Source: Ferrovibrio sp035304305
GTDB lineage: Bacteria > Pseudomonadota > Alphaproteobacteria > Ferrovibrionales > Ferrovibrionaceae
Reading direction: 5' to 3'
Assembly: GCF_035304305.1 (NCBI RefSeq)
Contig: NZ_DATGQG010000103.1
Span: forward strand, 1-14,343
DNA: 14,343 nucleotides
Shown one piece after another: positions 1 through 9,304 of this stretch; positions within the stretch are counted from its first letter, which is position 1; the number at the start of each line of letters is the position of its first letter. Under the pieces are notes generated by a model, which was given only the letters and a program-made list of their open reading frames with translations, made no database searches and was not told the origin of the DNA. Position numbers and translations under genes: made by a program.

Positions 1-333
1 GCGCAGCAGGATCGTCGCCTCGTCGGGCTCGGCGCGGTTGGTTTCGTCGCACAGGCGCTGGATGGCGAAGGCGGCGGCGACGGCCGACTCCGGCTCGGGG
101 AACTCGGCGAACAGGCCGTCCCCCAGTGTCTTCACGACGCGGCCGCCGTGCTCGGGCACGACCGTCGTCCTCACCGACTTGACGAAGGCGAGCCAGTGCC
201 GCAGCACGCTCTCCTCGTCCGCGTCCATCAGCCGAACGGATTCGACCCGGTCGACGAAGAGGATGGCACGTGACACTCGATGCAGGCCCGCCACCCCCCA
301 CTGGGCGAGCCTTTCGGGAGCGCTACCGGACAC
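1..333 (-). CDS. Class III adenylate/guanylate cyclase-like protein, N-terminal part (runs off the window)
   Basis: The first 111 codons read without a stop from a GTG at 331-333 to the window edge. The translation shows a class III nucleotide cyclase catalytic core. After a short leader come ILFVDRVESVRLMDADEE (residues 24-41), where D28 sits at the first metal-aspartate position, and HGGRVVKTLGDGLFAEF (62-78), where D72 of the GDG turn is the second metal aspartate. The family makes cAMP or cGMP from ATP or GTP on two Mg2+ ions. The substrate-specifying residues and any C-terminal sensor or TPR region lie outside the window, so cAMP versus cGMP cannot be decided. The GTG start is chosen because GAGGA stands 10 bases upstream and no ATG precedes the conserved core. 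The gene follows hutU on the same strand after 171 bases and probably has its own promoter. It has no evident functional link to the hut genes. Confidence 0.8.
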   Translation of the reverse strand, partial: MSGSAPERLAQWGVAGLHRVSRAILFVDRVESVRLMDADEESVLRHWLAFVKSVRTTVVPEHGGRVVKTLGDGLFAEFPEPESAVAAAFAIQRLCDETNRAEPDEATILLR

Positions 334-504
334 GGGGGGTATTCCTCGCAGCTCGGATCGCGTTACTGCAACAGGCGACAGCCTACAACGCCGGCGTGAC
401 GGAGGCGATGTCAAACGGATCCCGCTGGCGCTCGGTACAGTGCGTCCCGCAGGCTAGCCTACCCGCGCGCCTCCCAGCTCTACGCTTTTAGGTGTAGTGC
501 CGGC
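334..504. other. Intergenic region between hutU and the cyclase gene
   Basis: No coding frame or RNA gene is supported here. On the minus strand there is a perfect TTGACA (409-414) that could be the -35 box of the cyclase gene, but no good -10 follows at 16-18 bases, so the promoter call is weak. Two short perfect palindromes are visible: ACGCCGGCGT (388-397), just downstream of that hexamer, and AGGCTAGCCT (451-460). Neither is followed by a T-run, so neither makes a convincing terminator for hutU. Confidence 0.4.
343..347 (-). promoter_or_regulatory. Ribosome binding site deciding the GTG start of the cyclase gene
   Basis: GAGGA on the minus strand lies about 10 bases before the GTG at 331-333. 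This supports GTG as the start. The first in-frame ATG, codon 36, would remove D28 and cut into the catalytic domain. Confidence 0.5.
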
Positions 505-2178
505 TCAGCCCTCCAGCATCGGCAGTTTCAGCCCGTGCTGCTTGGCGCAGTCGATGGCGATCTCGTAGCCGGCGTCGGCGTGGCGCATGACGCCGCTCGC
601 CGGGTCGTTCCACAGCACCCGCTCGAGGCGTCTGGCCGCCGCCTCGCTGCCGTCGCAGACGATCACCATGCCGGCGTGCTGCGAATAGCCGATGCCGACG
701 CCGCCGCCGTGGTGGATCGACACCCAGGTGGCGCCGGAGGCGCAGTTCAGCAGGGCATTGAGCAGCGGCCAGTCGGCGACCGCGTCGGAGCCGTCCTTCA
801 TGGCCTCGGTCTCGCGATTGGGGCTGGCCACCGAGCCGGAGTCGAGATGGTCGCGGCCGATCACGATCGGCGCCTTCAGTTCGCCCTTCGCCACCATCTC
901 GTTGAAGGCAAGGCCGAGGCGATGGCGCTGGCCCAGTCCGACCCAGCAGATGCGCGCCGGCAGGCCCTGGAAGGCGATGCGCTCCCGCGCCATGTCGAGC
1001 CAGGTGTGCAGGTGCGGATCGTCGGGGATCAGTTCCTTCACCTTCGCATCGGTCTTGTAGATGTCCTCCGGATCGCCCGAGAGGGCAGCCCAGCGGAAGG
1101 GGCCGACGCCGCGGCAGAAGAGGGGGCGGATATAGGCGGGCACGAAGCCGGGGAAATCGAAGGCGTCTGCGACGCCGGCTTCCTTGGCCATCTGGCGGAT
1201 GTTGTTGCCGTAGTCGAAGACCGGAATGCCCATCGCCTTGAAATCCAGCATGGCGCGGACATGGGCGGCCATGGACTGCTTGGCTGCCGTGATCACGGTT
1301 TCAGGATCGCTCTGCCGCGTCTCTTCCCATTTGGCGAGGCTCCAGCCGGCGGGCAGATAGCCGTTCAGCGGGTCATGGGCGCTGGTCTGGTCGGTCACCG
1401 CATCGGGGCGGATGCCGCGCTTCACCATCTCGGGAAGGATCTCGGCAGCGTTGCCGAGCAGGCCGATGGAGATCGCCCTGCCGGCCTTTTTCGCCTCCTC
1501 CAGCATGACCAGCGCCTCGTCGAGGCTGTTGGCTTGTCGGTCGAGATAGCGGGTGCGCAGGCGCATCTCGATGCGCGAGGGCTGGCATTCGACGGCGATG
1601 ATGGAAGCGCCGGCCATCGTGGCGGCCAGCGCCTGCGCGCCGCCCATGCCGCCGAGGCCCGCGGTGAGAATCCAGCGGCCCTTGAGATTGCCGCCGTAAT
1701 GCTGGCGGCCCATCTCCACGAAGGTTTCGTAGGTGCCCTGCACGATGCCCTGGCTGCCGATATAGATCCAGGAGCCGGCCGTCATCTGGCCGTACATCAT
1801 CAGGCCGCGCTTATCGAGCTCGTGGAATTTCTCCCAGGTCGCCCAGGCCGGCACGAGGTTGGAATTGGCGATCAGGACCCGAGGCGCGTTCTCATGGGTG
1901 CGGAAGACGCCGACCGGCTTGCCCGACTGCACCAGCAGGGTTTCGTCGGGTTCGAGGGACTTCAGGCAGGCTTCGATCTGGTCGAAGAATTTCCAGTTGC
2001 GGGCCGCCCGGCCGATGCCGCCATAGACGACCAGTTCCTCCGGCTTCTCCGCGACGTCCGGATCGAGGTTGTTGCGCAGCATGCGGTAGGCCGCCTCGAT
2101 CTGCCAGTTGCGGCAGCTGAGCTCGGCACCATGCGGGCTCTTGATGACACGGGAATTGTCGCGACGTGGATCGGACAT
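505..2178 (-). CDS. hutU: Urocanate hydratase (urocanase, EC 4.2.1.49)
   Basis: A 557-residue cytosolic enzyme of the usual family length. It adds water to urocanate to give 4-imidazolone-5-propanoate, the second step of histidine breakdown, using tightly bound NAD+ as an electrophile. The glycine-rich NAD+ loop GLGGMGGAQ is at 174-182. The family signature FQGLPARICW is at 403-412 with the conserved cysteine C411. GRDHLDSGS (441-449) and the N-terminal VYGGIGRAARNW (51-62) also match the family. The start ATG is preceded by GAGG seven bases away, and that SD overlaps the hutC stop codon, so translation is probably coupled to hutC. Expression should depend on the hutC promoter and its operator. 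The gene appears intact. A relative acting on modified urocanates, such as thiourocanate hydratase, is possible in principle, but nothing visible argues for it. Confidence 0.97.
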   Translation of the reverse strand: MSDPRRDNSRVIKSPHGAELSCRNWQIEAAYRMLRNNLDPDVAEKPEELVVYGGIGRAARNWKFFDQIEACLKSLEPDETLLVQSGKPVGVFRTHENAPRVLIANSNLVPAWATWEKFHELDKRGLMMYGQMTAGSWIYIGSQGIVQGTYETFVEMGRQHYGGNLKGRWILTAGLGGMGGAQALAATMAGASIIAVECQPSRIEMRLRTRYLDRQANSLDEALVMLEEAKKAGRAISIGLLGNAAEILPEMVKRGIRPDAVTDQTSAHDPLNGYLPAGWSLAKWEETRQSDPETVITAAKQSMAAHVRAMLDFKAMGIPVFDYGNNIRQMAKEAGVADAFDFPGFVPAYIRPLFCRGVGPFRWAALSGDPEDIYKTDAKVKELIPDDPHLHTWLDMARERIAFQGLPARICWVGLGQRHRLGLAFNEMVAKGELKAPIVIGRDHLDSGSVASPNRETEAMKDGSDAVADWPLLNALLNCASGATWVSIHHGGGVGIGYSQHAGMVIVCDGSEAAARRLERVLWNDPASGVMRHADAGYEIAIDCAKQHGLKLPMLEG

Positions 2179-2186
2179 GACGGACC

Positions 2187-2981
2187 TCAGAGGAACTGGC
2201 GCTTCGACGTACCGTCGGCGCGGTGCGAGAAGCGGGTGGCGAAACGGAAGGCGTGGCCGGGATGCAGCAGGGTGGCGGCCGAGACGATCACATTGCCCGA
2301 CCAGGTGCGGCGCCGCAGGCGCAGGCAGGGTTCGCCGTCGGCCATTTTCAGCAGGCGGCGGGCACGCGCATCCGGCATGGCGGCTTCCACGATATGCTCG
2401 ACCTCGGTCGCCGGCGCCGCGCGCATCAGGAATTCGTTCGGCGTCACCGTGGTGAAATCGGCTTCCAGATAGCCGGGCGCGGTTGCCGGATTGACGAAGC
2501 GGTCTTCCACCTGCAGCGGCATGCCGTCGGCGAAATGCACCAGCAGCGAATGGTAGATCGTGGCGCCCGGTGCCAGGCCGAGTTCGCGCGCGACATCGGC
2601 GCTGGCTTTTTCCGACCGCAGCAGCTCGACCTTTGCCGAATGGCGCTGGCCGCGGCTGGCGATTTCCTCGGCGATGTTGCGCAGCTCGACGAGATTGAAC
2701 AGCGGCCGCCTCTCGGCGACGAAGGTCCCGGTGCCCTGCACGCGGACCAGCAGGCCCTCATGGGTAAGCTCGCGCAGGGCGCGGTTCACCGTCATGCGGC
2801 TGACCTTGAGCTGTTTCACCAGGGTGCTTTCCGACGGCACCTGGTCGCCGGCGCGCCATTCGCCGGCTTCGATATGGCGGACGATATGTTCCTTGATGCG
2901 GCGGTAATGCGGCACCGGGCCGGCGGATTTCCGTTCCGGCCGGTCCAGCAACGCCACCGCATTCCGACTGCGCCCGCCCAT
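2187..2981 (-). CDS. hutC: HutC-type GntR-family repressor of histidine utilisation
   Basis: A 264-residue regulator. Residues about 24-90 form a GntR winged helix-turn-helix, with the recognition helix in VSRMTVNRALREL (60-72) and the wing in VRVQGTGTFVA (79-89). Residues about 110-250 form a UTRA effector domain. HutC proteins repress hut genes until urocanate binds, and usually repress themselves. The start is supported by AGGA six bases upstream. The gene is first in a two-gene unit, with hutU beginning eight bases after its stop. A HutC-type operator lies 45 bases upstream of the start, so autoregulation and control of hutU are expected. The N-terminal 20 residues before the HTH are longer than in some homologues and probably disordered. 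Assignment as HutC rather than another UTRA regulator rests on the hutU partnership and the operator. Confidence 0.94.
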   Translation of the reverse strand: MGGRSRNAVALLDRPERKSAGPVPHYRRIKEHIVRHIEAGEWRAGDQVPSESTLVKQLKVSRMTVNRALRELTHEGLLVRVQGTGTFVAERRPLFNLVELRNIAEEIASRGQRHSAKVELLRSEKASADVARELGLAPGATIYHSLLVHFADGMPLQVEDRFVNPATAPGYLEADFTTVTPNEFLMRAAPATEVEHIVEAAMPDARARRLLKMADGEPCLRLRRRTWSGNVIVSAATLLHPGHAFRFATRFSHRADGTSKRQFL

Positions 2982-3025
2982 GTTTCCTGCCCGCCGTTTT
3001 CCTGTGCTGCCGGCAGTCTAGGTGG

Positions 3026-3031
3026 ATTGTA
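3026..3031 (-). promoter_or_regulatory. Probable -10 box of the hutCU promoter
   Basis: TACAAT on the minus strand matches the -10 consensus at five of six bases and lies about 45 bases before the hutC ATG. The hexamer 17 bases further upstream (CCAGTC) is a poor -35. The promoter may therefore be weak or activator-helped. The overlap with the operator supports the placement. Confidence 0.4.
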
Positions 3032-3038
3032 TATACAA
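3027..3038. promoter_or_regulatory. HutC operator (perfect palindrome with TGTA-N2-TACA core)
   Basis: TTGTATATACAA is a 12-base perfect palindrome. It contains TGTATATACA, an exact match to the TGTA-N2-TACA core described for HutC sites in Pseudomonas. It lies 45 bases upstream of hutC and overlaps the likely -10 box, so binding would block RNA polymerase. I found no second copy in front of the transporter operon or the GGT-like gene. Confidence 0.85.
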
Positions 3039-3114
3039 GTCCAGATGAGACTGGCCCTGCGGTCCCTGCTGACACGGCCGGCTTGTCCCGGCCATCCATG
3101 TCTTCAGGCAACGG

Positions 3115-3134
3115 AAAAACCCGCGGATGCCCGG
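3115..3134 (-). terminator. Weak candidate terminator after the amidase gene
   Basis: On the minus strand, about 27 bases after the amidase stop, a short imperfect G+C hairpin (CCGG-GCAT-CCG, with a bulge) runs into five T residues. The stem is short, so partial read-through into hutCU is possible. A second inverted repeat, GGCCGG/CCGGCC (3076-3093), lies further downstream without a T-run. Confidence 0.25.
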
Positions 3135-3160
3135 ATCAATGACAACGGAGAGAAAGGGAT

Positions 3161-4549
3161 CTACGGCTGCGGCCAGGGCTTCAGTGCCGGCCGCATTTCC
3201 TCGTAGCGCGCCGCCAGCCGCAGCACGCCGATATCGTCGAAGCGGTGGCCGATGATCTGCAGTCCGATGGGCAGGCCGTCATCATCGTATCCGGTGCAGA
3301 TGCTGGCGGCCGGCTGTTCCGACATGTTGAAGGGCGCGGTGAAGCAGAGATGGTTCACGGCCGCGGCGATGTCGTTGCCGGGACAGGCTTCCTCGGCATC
3401 ATAGGCGGTGATCGGCGAGGTGGGCGCAATCAGGAAATCGTAGGGCTCGGTCGCGAACACCGCCGCCTCGCGCATGGCGAAGACCTGTCCCAGCCCGCGC
3501 ATGGCATCCGCCGCGCTCAGCGTTTTTGCCCCCCGGCACCACGCGGCAATGAAGGGCAGCACCTTCGCCTGCCGCTCGGGCGGCATCAGTTCGAAATCAG
3601 CCCAGGCGCGGGCCTGGAAGACGGTATTGAGGCCCTGCACCATGGCTTCCGTGAGGAAGGGCTTCACCGGCTCCACCCTGGCGCCCGCCGCTTCCAGAAG
3701 CTTCGCCGCATCCCGGACGGCGGCCGTCACGGCCGGCTGCGGCTTCGTGCCGTAGCCGATGTCGAGCAGCAGCCCGATGCGCAGGCCGCGCACTTCGGAG
3801 CCCAATGTGTTCAGGTAATCGCGCTCCTCATGGGGCAGGCTCATCCAGTCGCGCGCATCCGGCCGGGTAATGTGGTTCATCAGCATGGCGGCGTCGGCGA
3901 CCGTGCGCGTCATCGGGCCGGTGACGCGACCGAGCCAGGGCGGATTGATCGGCACGCGACCCAGGCTCGGCTTCAGCGCGAAGATGCCGTTATAGGCCGC
4001 CGGCAGGCGGACGGAACCGCCGATATCGGTGCCGAGCGCCAGCGGGCCGTAGCCGGCGGCAATCGCCGCACCCGCGCCCGAGGAGGAGCCCGCCGGGTTG
4101 CGTTTCGTGTTCCAGGGATTGCGGGTGACGCCATGCAGGCTGGAGACGCCGGAGGCCAGCATGCCGAAATCGGGCATGGTGGTCTTGCCGAGGAAGACGC
4201 AGCCTGCCTCGCGCAGCCGCGCCACAGGCGGCGCATCGGCGCGACCCGGCGTCATGTCGCCGGCAGCCGTGCCGATCGGGGCCGGCCAGCCCTTCGTGCC
4301 GATATTATCCTTGATGGTGACGGGCACGCCGTCGAGCGGACTGAGCTGTTCGCCTCTGTGCCAGCGCTGCTCGGATGCCCGGGCGGCCTTCAGTGCGCCG
4401 TCGGCATCGGTGATGTACATGGCGTTGATCTTCGGCTCCCAGGCCTCGATCCGCATGAGCGCGGCCTTCGTGGCTTCCACCGGCGAGATGCGCCCGGTGC
4501 GGTAGCCCATCCAGAGGTCATGGGCGGAGAGATCATGCAGATCGGTCAT
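3161..4549 (-). CDS. Amidase-signature family hydrolase
   Basis: A 462-residue enzyme of the amidase-signature family, which cleaves carboxamide bonds with a Ser-cisSer-Lys triad. The triad is readable as K80 in GVPVTIKDN, S155 in the NPAGSSSG loop (151-158) and S179 in GTDIGGSVR. The spacings of 75 and 24 residues are the same as in fatty acid amide hydrolase. No signal peptide is seen, so it should be cytosolic. The start has a strong GAGGAGG five bases upstream, and the preceding M20 gene stops only ten bases before. It is the last gene of the importer operon and probably acts on the imported compound or on a product of the M20 enzyme. It resembles GatA in fold, but no gatB or gatC is adjacent, so a tRNA role is unlikely. 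The substrate cannot be read from the sequence. Confidence 0.92.
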   Translation of the reverse strand: MTDLHDLSAHDLWMGYRTGRISPVEATKAALMRIEAWEPKINAMYITDADGALKAARASEQRWHRGEQLSPLDGVPVTIKDNIGTKGWPAPIGTAAGDMTPGRADAPPVARLREAGCVFLGKTTMPDFGMLASGVSSLHGVTRNPWNTKRNPAGSSSGAGAAIAAGYGPLALGTDIGGSVRLPAAYNGIFALKPSLGRVPINPPWLGRVTGPMTRTVADAAMLMNHITRPDARDWMSLPHEERDYLNTLGSEVRGLRIGLLLDIGYGTKPQPAVTAAVRDAAKLLEAAGARVEPVKPFLTEAMVQGLNTVFQARAWADFELMPPERQAKVLPFIAAWCRGAKTLSAADAMRGLGQVFAMREAAVFATEPYDFLIAPTSPITAYDAEEACPGNDIAAAVNHLCFTAPFNMSEQPAASICTGYDDDGLPIGLQIIGHRFDDIGVLRLAARYEEMRPALKPWPQP

Positions 4550-4559
4550 GCAGTCCTCC

Positions 4560-5840
4560 TCAGGACAGGCGGTTGACGCCGCACCAGCGCGCCATGAACA
4601 GCGCCAGCACGGCGGCCACTTCCATCATGCTGTCCAGCGACACCCATTCGTCGATGCCGTGATAGTTGCCGGCCACCGGGCCGTAGCAGGTGGCCGGCGT
4701 GTTGCCGTAAAGGTTGAAGAACCGCGCATCGGTTGTGCCGGTGAAGGCGTTGAAGGCGGGCTCGGCGCCGGCAATGGTGCGGTGGCAGTCGGCCAGGGTG
4801 GTGACGACCGGCTCGTTCATGTCGAGCACGAAGCCTTCCGCCTGGAAGCCTTCATAGATGACACGGTAATCCAGGCTGTTGTTCTGCGGATGGGCGCGAT
4901 AGGCATCGGCCAGCAGCGTCTCGACGGTTTTGCGCACCTCGGCCGGCGTGACGCCGGGATAGAAGCCGATGCGGATATCGGCGCGGCAGGCGGTCGGCAC
5001 CGACGAGGCCCATTCGCCGCCCTGGATCTTGCCGAGGTTGAAGTTCACCGGATGCTCATGGCCGTGGTAATGCGCGTGCCGCCCCTCGGGTGCGTTCCAG
5101 CGGTGCTCGAGCTTCTTCAGCTCCGAGAACAGGTACAGGGCGAAATCGGTGGCGCCGGCACCGGTATGGGCGACCGAGGCGTGCACCGGCTTGCCGCTGA
5201 CCTCCAGCGCCAGCCACATCACGCCCATCTGCGCTGTCATGATGCCGGGCAGGGGCTCGGGGATGATCGCCGCATCGGCGGTATAGCCCTGCAGCAGGCA
5301 GGCCAGCGCGCCGTTGCCGGTGCATTCCTCCTCCACGACCGACTGCAGATAGACCTTCGCCGCCGGCTCCAGCCCCATGGCCCGGAGTGCCTTCAGCGCG
5401 ATGGTATAGGCGACGATGCCGGCCTTCATGTCGCCGCTGCCGCGGCCGTAGAGTCTGCCGTCGCGGATCACCGGCTCGAAGGGCGGGTTGGTCCAGAGCT
5501 GCTCCGCCCCCACCGGCACGACGTCGATATGGCCGTTCAGGATCAGCGAGCGGCCTTTCGTGCCGCGCTGCGGTTCATGGATGCCGACGATGTTGTGGCG
5601 GCCTTCATAGGAGACGATCGAGGGCGAATAGGCCGGATGGGCCTTCAGCTTGTCGTCGTCGATGGCGAATTCGTCGACGCGCAGCCCCATCTCCTCGAAG
5701 ACGCCGCGCATGTGATCCTGGGCGCTCTTCTCCTCGCCCAGCAGCGAGGGATGGCGGACCAGATCGGCCAGCATGGCGATGGCCTCTTCGCGGTGGGCGG
5801 CAACGGCGGCGGTGATGTCCCGCTCGAGGGTCTCGGTCAT
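4560..5840 (-). CDS. M20 family metallohydrolase (ArgE/DapE-type deacylase)
   Basis: A 426-residue di-zinc amidohydrolase of the ArgE/DapE/carboxypeptidase G2 group, which removes acyl groups or cleaves short peptides. All expected metal and catalytic positions are present: H104 and D106 in NGHIDVVP, D137 in YGRGSGDMKAG, E171-E172 in VVEEECTG, E195 in IPEP and H394 in GNYHGIDEW. The lid/dimerisation domain falls at about 205-325 and carries a histidine-rich patch, RHAHYHGHEH (254-263). There is no signal peptide. The SD GGAGG is four bases from ATG. The gene lies 30 bases after the fused ATPase and 10 before the amidase, so it is co-transcribed with a dipeptide-type importer and probably processes the imported substrate. 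Whether it deacylates, deformylates or cuts a dipeptide cannot be told; argE or dapE itself is not supported by context. Confidence 0.92.
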   Translation of the reverse strand: MTETLERDITAAVAAHREEAIAMLADLVRHPSLLGEEKSAQDHMRGVFEEMGLRVDEFAIDDDKLKAHPAYSPSIVSYEGRHNIVGIHEPQRGTKGRSLILNGHIDVVPVGAEQLWTNPPFEPVIRDGRLYGRGSGDMKAGIVAYTIALKALRAMGLEPAAKVYLQSVVEEECTGNGALACLLQGYTADAAIIPEPLPGIMTAQMGVMWLALEVSGKPVHASVAHTGAGATDFALYLFSELKKLEHRWNAPEGRHAHYHGHEHPVNFNLGKIQGGEWASSVPTACRADIRIGFYPGVTPAEVRKTVETLLADAYRAHPQNNSLDYRVIYEGFQAEGFVLDMNEPVVTTLADCHRTIAGAEPAFNAFTGTTDARFFNLYGNTPATCYGPVAGNYHGIDEWVSLDSMMEVAAVLALFMARWCGVNRLS

Positions 5841-5870
5841 GGTTCCTCCCGCCGCGATGCGGCCCCGTCG

Positions 5871-7484
<1,614 letters not shown>

Positions 7485-7486
7485 GG

Positions 7487-8329
7487 TTACGCCCCCAGCC
7501 GCTTCTTCATGCGCGGATCGAGCGTGTCGCGCAGGCCGTCGCCGAGGATGTTGACGGCGAGGATGGTGACGGCCAGCAGGCCGCCGGGGAACAGGATGAT
7601 CCAGGGTGCGCGCTGGAAGACGGCGCGGCCCTCGGCGATGATGTTGCCCCAGGTCGGGATCTCGCTGGACAGACCGGCGCCGAGGAAGCTCAGGATCGCC
7701 TCGATCAGGATCGCCGAGGCGCAGATATAGGTGCCCTGAACGATCAGCGGCGCGACGGTGTTGGGCAGCACATGGCTGACCAGGATCTTGCGGGTCGGCG
7801 TGCCCAGCCCGATGGCAGCCTCGACATAGGGCTCCTCGCGGATCGACAGCACGACGCCGCGCACCAGGCGGGCGACGCGCGGGATCTCGGGGATGGTGAT
7901 GGCGACGATGACGGTGGTGAGATTGGCACCCGACAGCGAGACCAGCGCGATGGCCAGGAGGATGCCGGGGATTGCCATCAGGCCGTCCATGGCGCGCATC
8001 ACCGGGCCGTCGAGCCAGCGGATATAACCGGCGACGAGGCCGATGACCAGGCCGAGCGAGACCGCGATGACGGAGACGCAGGCGGCGACCAGCAGCGAGA
8101 TGCGGCCGCCGTAGATCGCCCGGGTCCAGACGTCGCGGCCCAGCGCATCGGTGCCCATCAGATACTGCTCCGACGGCGCGCGCAGGCGTAAGCGCGGTGC
8201 GATGGCCGATGGATCGAGGCTGGACAGGATCGGGGCGCAGACCGTGACGATGAACAGGGCCAGCAGGATGCCGCCGCCGATCAGGACGGAGGGATTGCGG
8301 AAGGCCGGGTGTCGCAGGAAGGCAGGCAT
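7487..8329 (-). CDS. Peptide-type ABC importer permease, DppC-like
   Basis: A 280-residue inner-membrane permease of the BPD_transp_1 family. An N-terminal helix (about 15-35) is followed by the periplasmic GTDALGRDVWTR motif (59-70), which is diagnostic of DppC/OppC. A five-helix core follows, with the EAA coupling loop at about 169-195 (VEAAIGLGTP to HVLPN) that docks on the ATPase. The C-terminal GDGLRDTLDPR (263-273) is also typical of the subfamily. Its ATG overlaps the DppB stop by one base (TGATG), and the fused ATPase starts two bases after its stop. Translation of the three genes is therefore coupled and a fixed stoichiometry is likely. It forms a heterodimer with the DppB-like protein. 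Confidence 0.95.
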   Translation of the reverse strand: MPAFLRHPAFRNPSVLIGGGILLALFIVTVCAPILSSLDPSAIAPRLRLRAPSEQYLMGTDALGRDVWTRAIYGGRISLLVAACVSVIAVSLGLVIGLVAGYIRWLDGPVMRAMDGLMAIPGILLAIALVSLSGANLTTVIVAITIPEIPRVARLVRGVVLSIREEPYVEAAIGLGTPTRKILVSHVLPNTVAPLIVQGTYICASAILIEAILSFLGAGLSSEIPTWGNIIAEGRAVFQRAPWIILFPGGLLAVTILAVNILGDGLRDTLDPRMKKRLGA

Positions 8330-9270
8330 CAGTAACGGATTCTCGGGTCGAGCAGCACATAGGCGACGTCGATCGCCAGGTTGATCAGCACGTAGACGCC
8401 GGAGAAGAGCAGGATGACGCCCTGGATGATCGGATAGTCGCGCGCCAGCACCGCATCCACCACGAGGCGGCCGATGCCGGGGATGTTGAACACGGTCTCG
8501 GTGATCACGACGCCGCCGATCAGCAGCGCGAAGCCGATGCCGATCACCGACACGATCGGGACCGCGGCGTTGCGCAGGGCGTGGCGGGTCAGCACCACGC
8601 GTTCCTTCAGCCCCTTGGCGTAGGCGGTGCGGATGTAGTCCTCGCCCAGCACTTCCAGCATGGCGGCGCGGGTGATGCGGGCGAACAGGGCGATGTAGAT
8701 GAAGCTGAGCGCCAGCGTCGGCAGCGCGATGTTGTGCAGGAAGGGCAGCAGGCCCTCGCTGATCGGCGTGAAGCCCTGCACCGGCAGCCAGTCCAGCTTC
8801 ATCGAGAAGAAATAGATCAGGATATAGGCGAGCACGAAGACCGGGATCGAGAAGCCGGCCACCGACAGCGCCATGATGCCGCGGTCGAGCCAGCTGCCCT
8901 GCTTCCAGGCGGCGATGACGCCGAGCGGGACGGCGACGACGACGGCGAACAGGAGGGTCATCAGCGCCAGCGACAGCGTCGGCTCGACGCGCTGGCCGAT
9001 CATCATGGCGACCGGCTGCTTGGACAGCACCGAGCGCCCGAGATCGCCCTGCAGGATCTGCCCCATCCAGGTGACGAACTGTTCCGGAATCGGCCGGTCG
9101 AGGCCGAGATCGGCGCGGATCGCGGCGATCACCTCGGCGGTGGCCTGGTCGCCGGCGAGGATCGCCGCCGGATCGCCCGGGCTCAGGCGCAGCATCAGGA
9201 AAACAAAGATGGCCACCACCCCCATGACGGGGATGGCGGCCACCAGACGCGACAGAATCAGACGCAGCAT
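8329..9270 (-). CDS. Peptide-type ABC importer permease, DppB-like
   Basis: A 313-residue inner-membrane permease. The N-terminal helix (about 10-28) leads into RLSPGDPAAILAGDQAT (28-44), the usual DppB motif, then a periplasmic segment containing GDLGRS (75-80). A helical core from about 97 carries the EAA loop at about 201-238 (EVLGEDYIRTAYAKG, then LRNAAVP). VFNIPGIGRLV (260-270) and the C-terminal DVAYVLLDPRIRY are diagnostic. It pairs with the DppC-like subunit. Its start is preceded by no clear SD (TCTGTAAACG before ATG), unlike its neighbours. It begins 34 bases after the binding-protein gene, so its level is probably lower than that of the binding protein, as is usual in such operons. 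Confidence 0.94.
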   Translation of the reverse strand: MLRLILSRLVAAIPVMGVVAIFVFLMLRLSPGDPAAILAGDQATAEVIAAIRADLGLDRPIPEQFVTWMGQILQGDLGRSVLSKQPVAMMIGQRVEPTLSLALMTLLFAVVVAVPLGVIAAWKQGSWLDRGIMALSVAGFSIPVFVLAYILIYFFSMKLDWLPVQGFTPISEGLLPFLHNIALPTLALSFIYIALFARITRAAMLEVLGEDYIRTAYAKGLKERVVLTRHALRNAAVPIVSVIGIGFALLIGGVVITETVFNIPGIGRLVVDAVLARDYPIIQGVILLFSGVYVLINLAIDVAYVLLDPRIRY

Positions 9271-9304
9271 CGTTTACAGACTACGGTCCAGGGCTGCGGC
9301 GATC

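Noticed and set aside
38..491. Two small plus-strand open frames at the left edge
   Set aside because: They mirror the cyclase gene and its upstream gap; the minus strand has a clear family match.
505..2178. Thiourocanate or methylthiourocanate hydratase instead of urocanase
   Set aside because: The signature, C411 and NAD+ loop are those of ordinary urocanase, and the HutC partner fits urocanate. I could not find a distinguishing change by eye.
3076..3093. GGCCGG/CCGGCC hairpin as a terminator
   Set aside because: The six-base stem has no T-run on either strand, so it is not convincing as an intrinsic terminator.
3161..4549. Naming the amidase gatA
   Set aside because: No gatB or gatC neighbours, and the gene sits in a transport operon.
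535..4576. Long plus-strand open frames opposite hutU, hutC and the amidase
   Set aside because: They give low-complexity products with no family match, while the minus strand encodes intact conserved proteins.
4560..5840. Naming the M20 enzyme hutG or argE
   Set aside because: Characterised HutG enzymes belong to other folds, and no arginine genes are near. Only the M20 family level is supported.
7485..8360. N-terminal extension of the fused ATPase frame
   Set aside because: It is the wrong frame of the DppC gene; ABC homology starts at the ATG at 7484.
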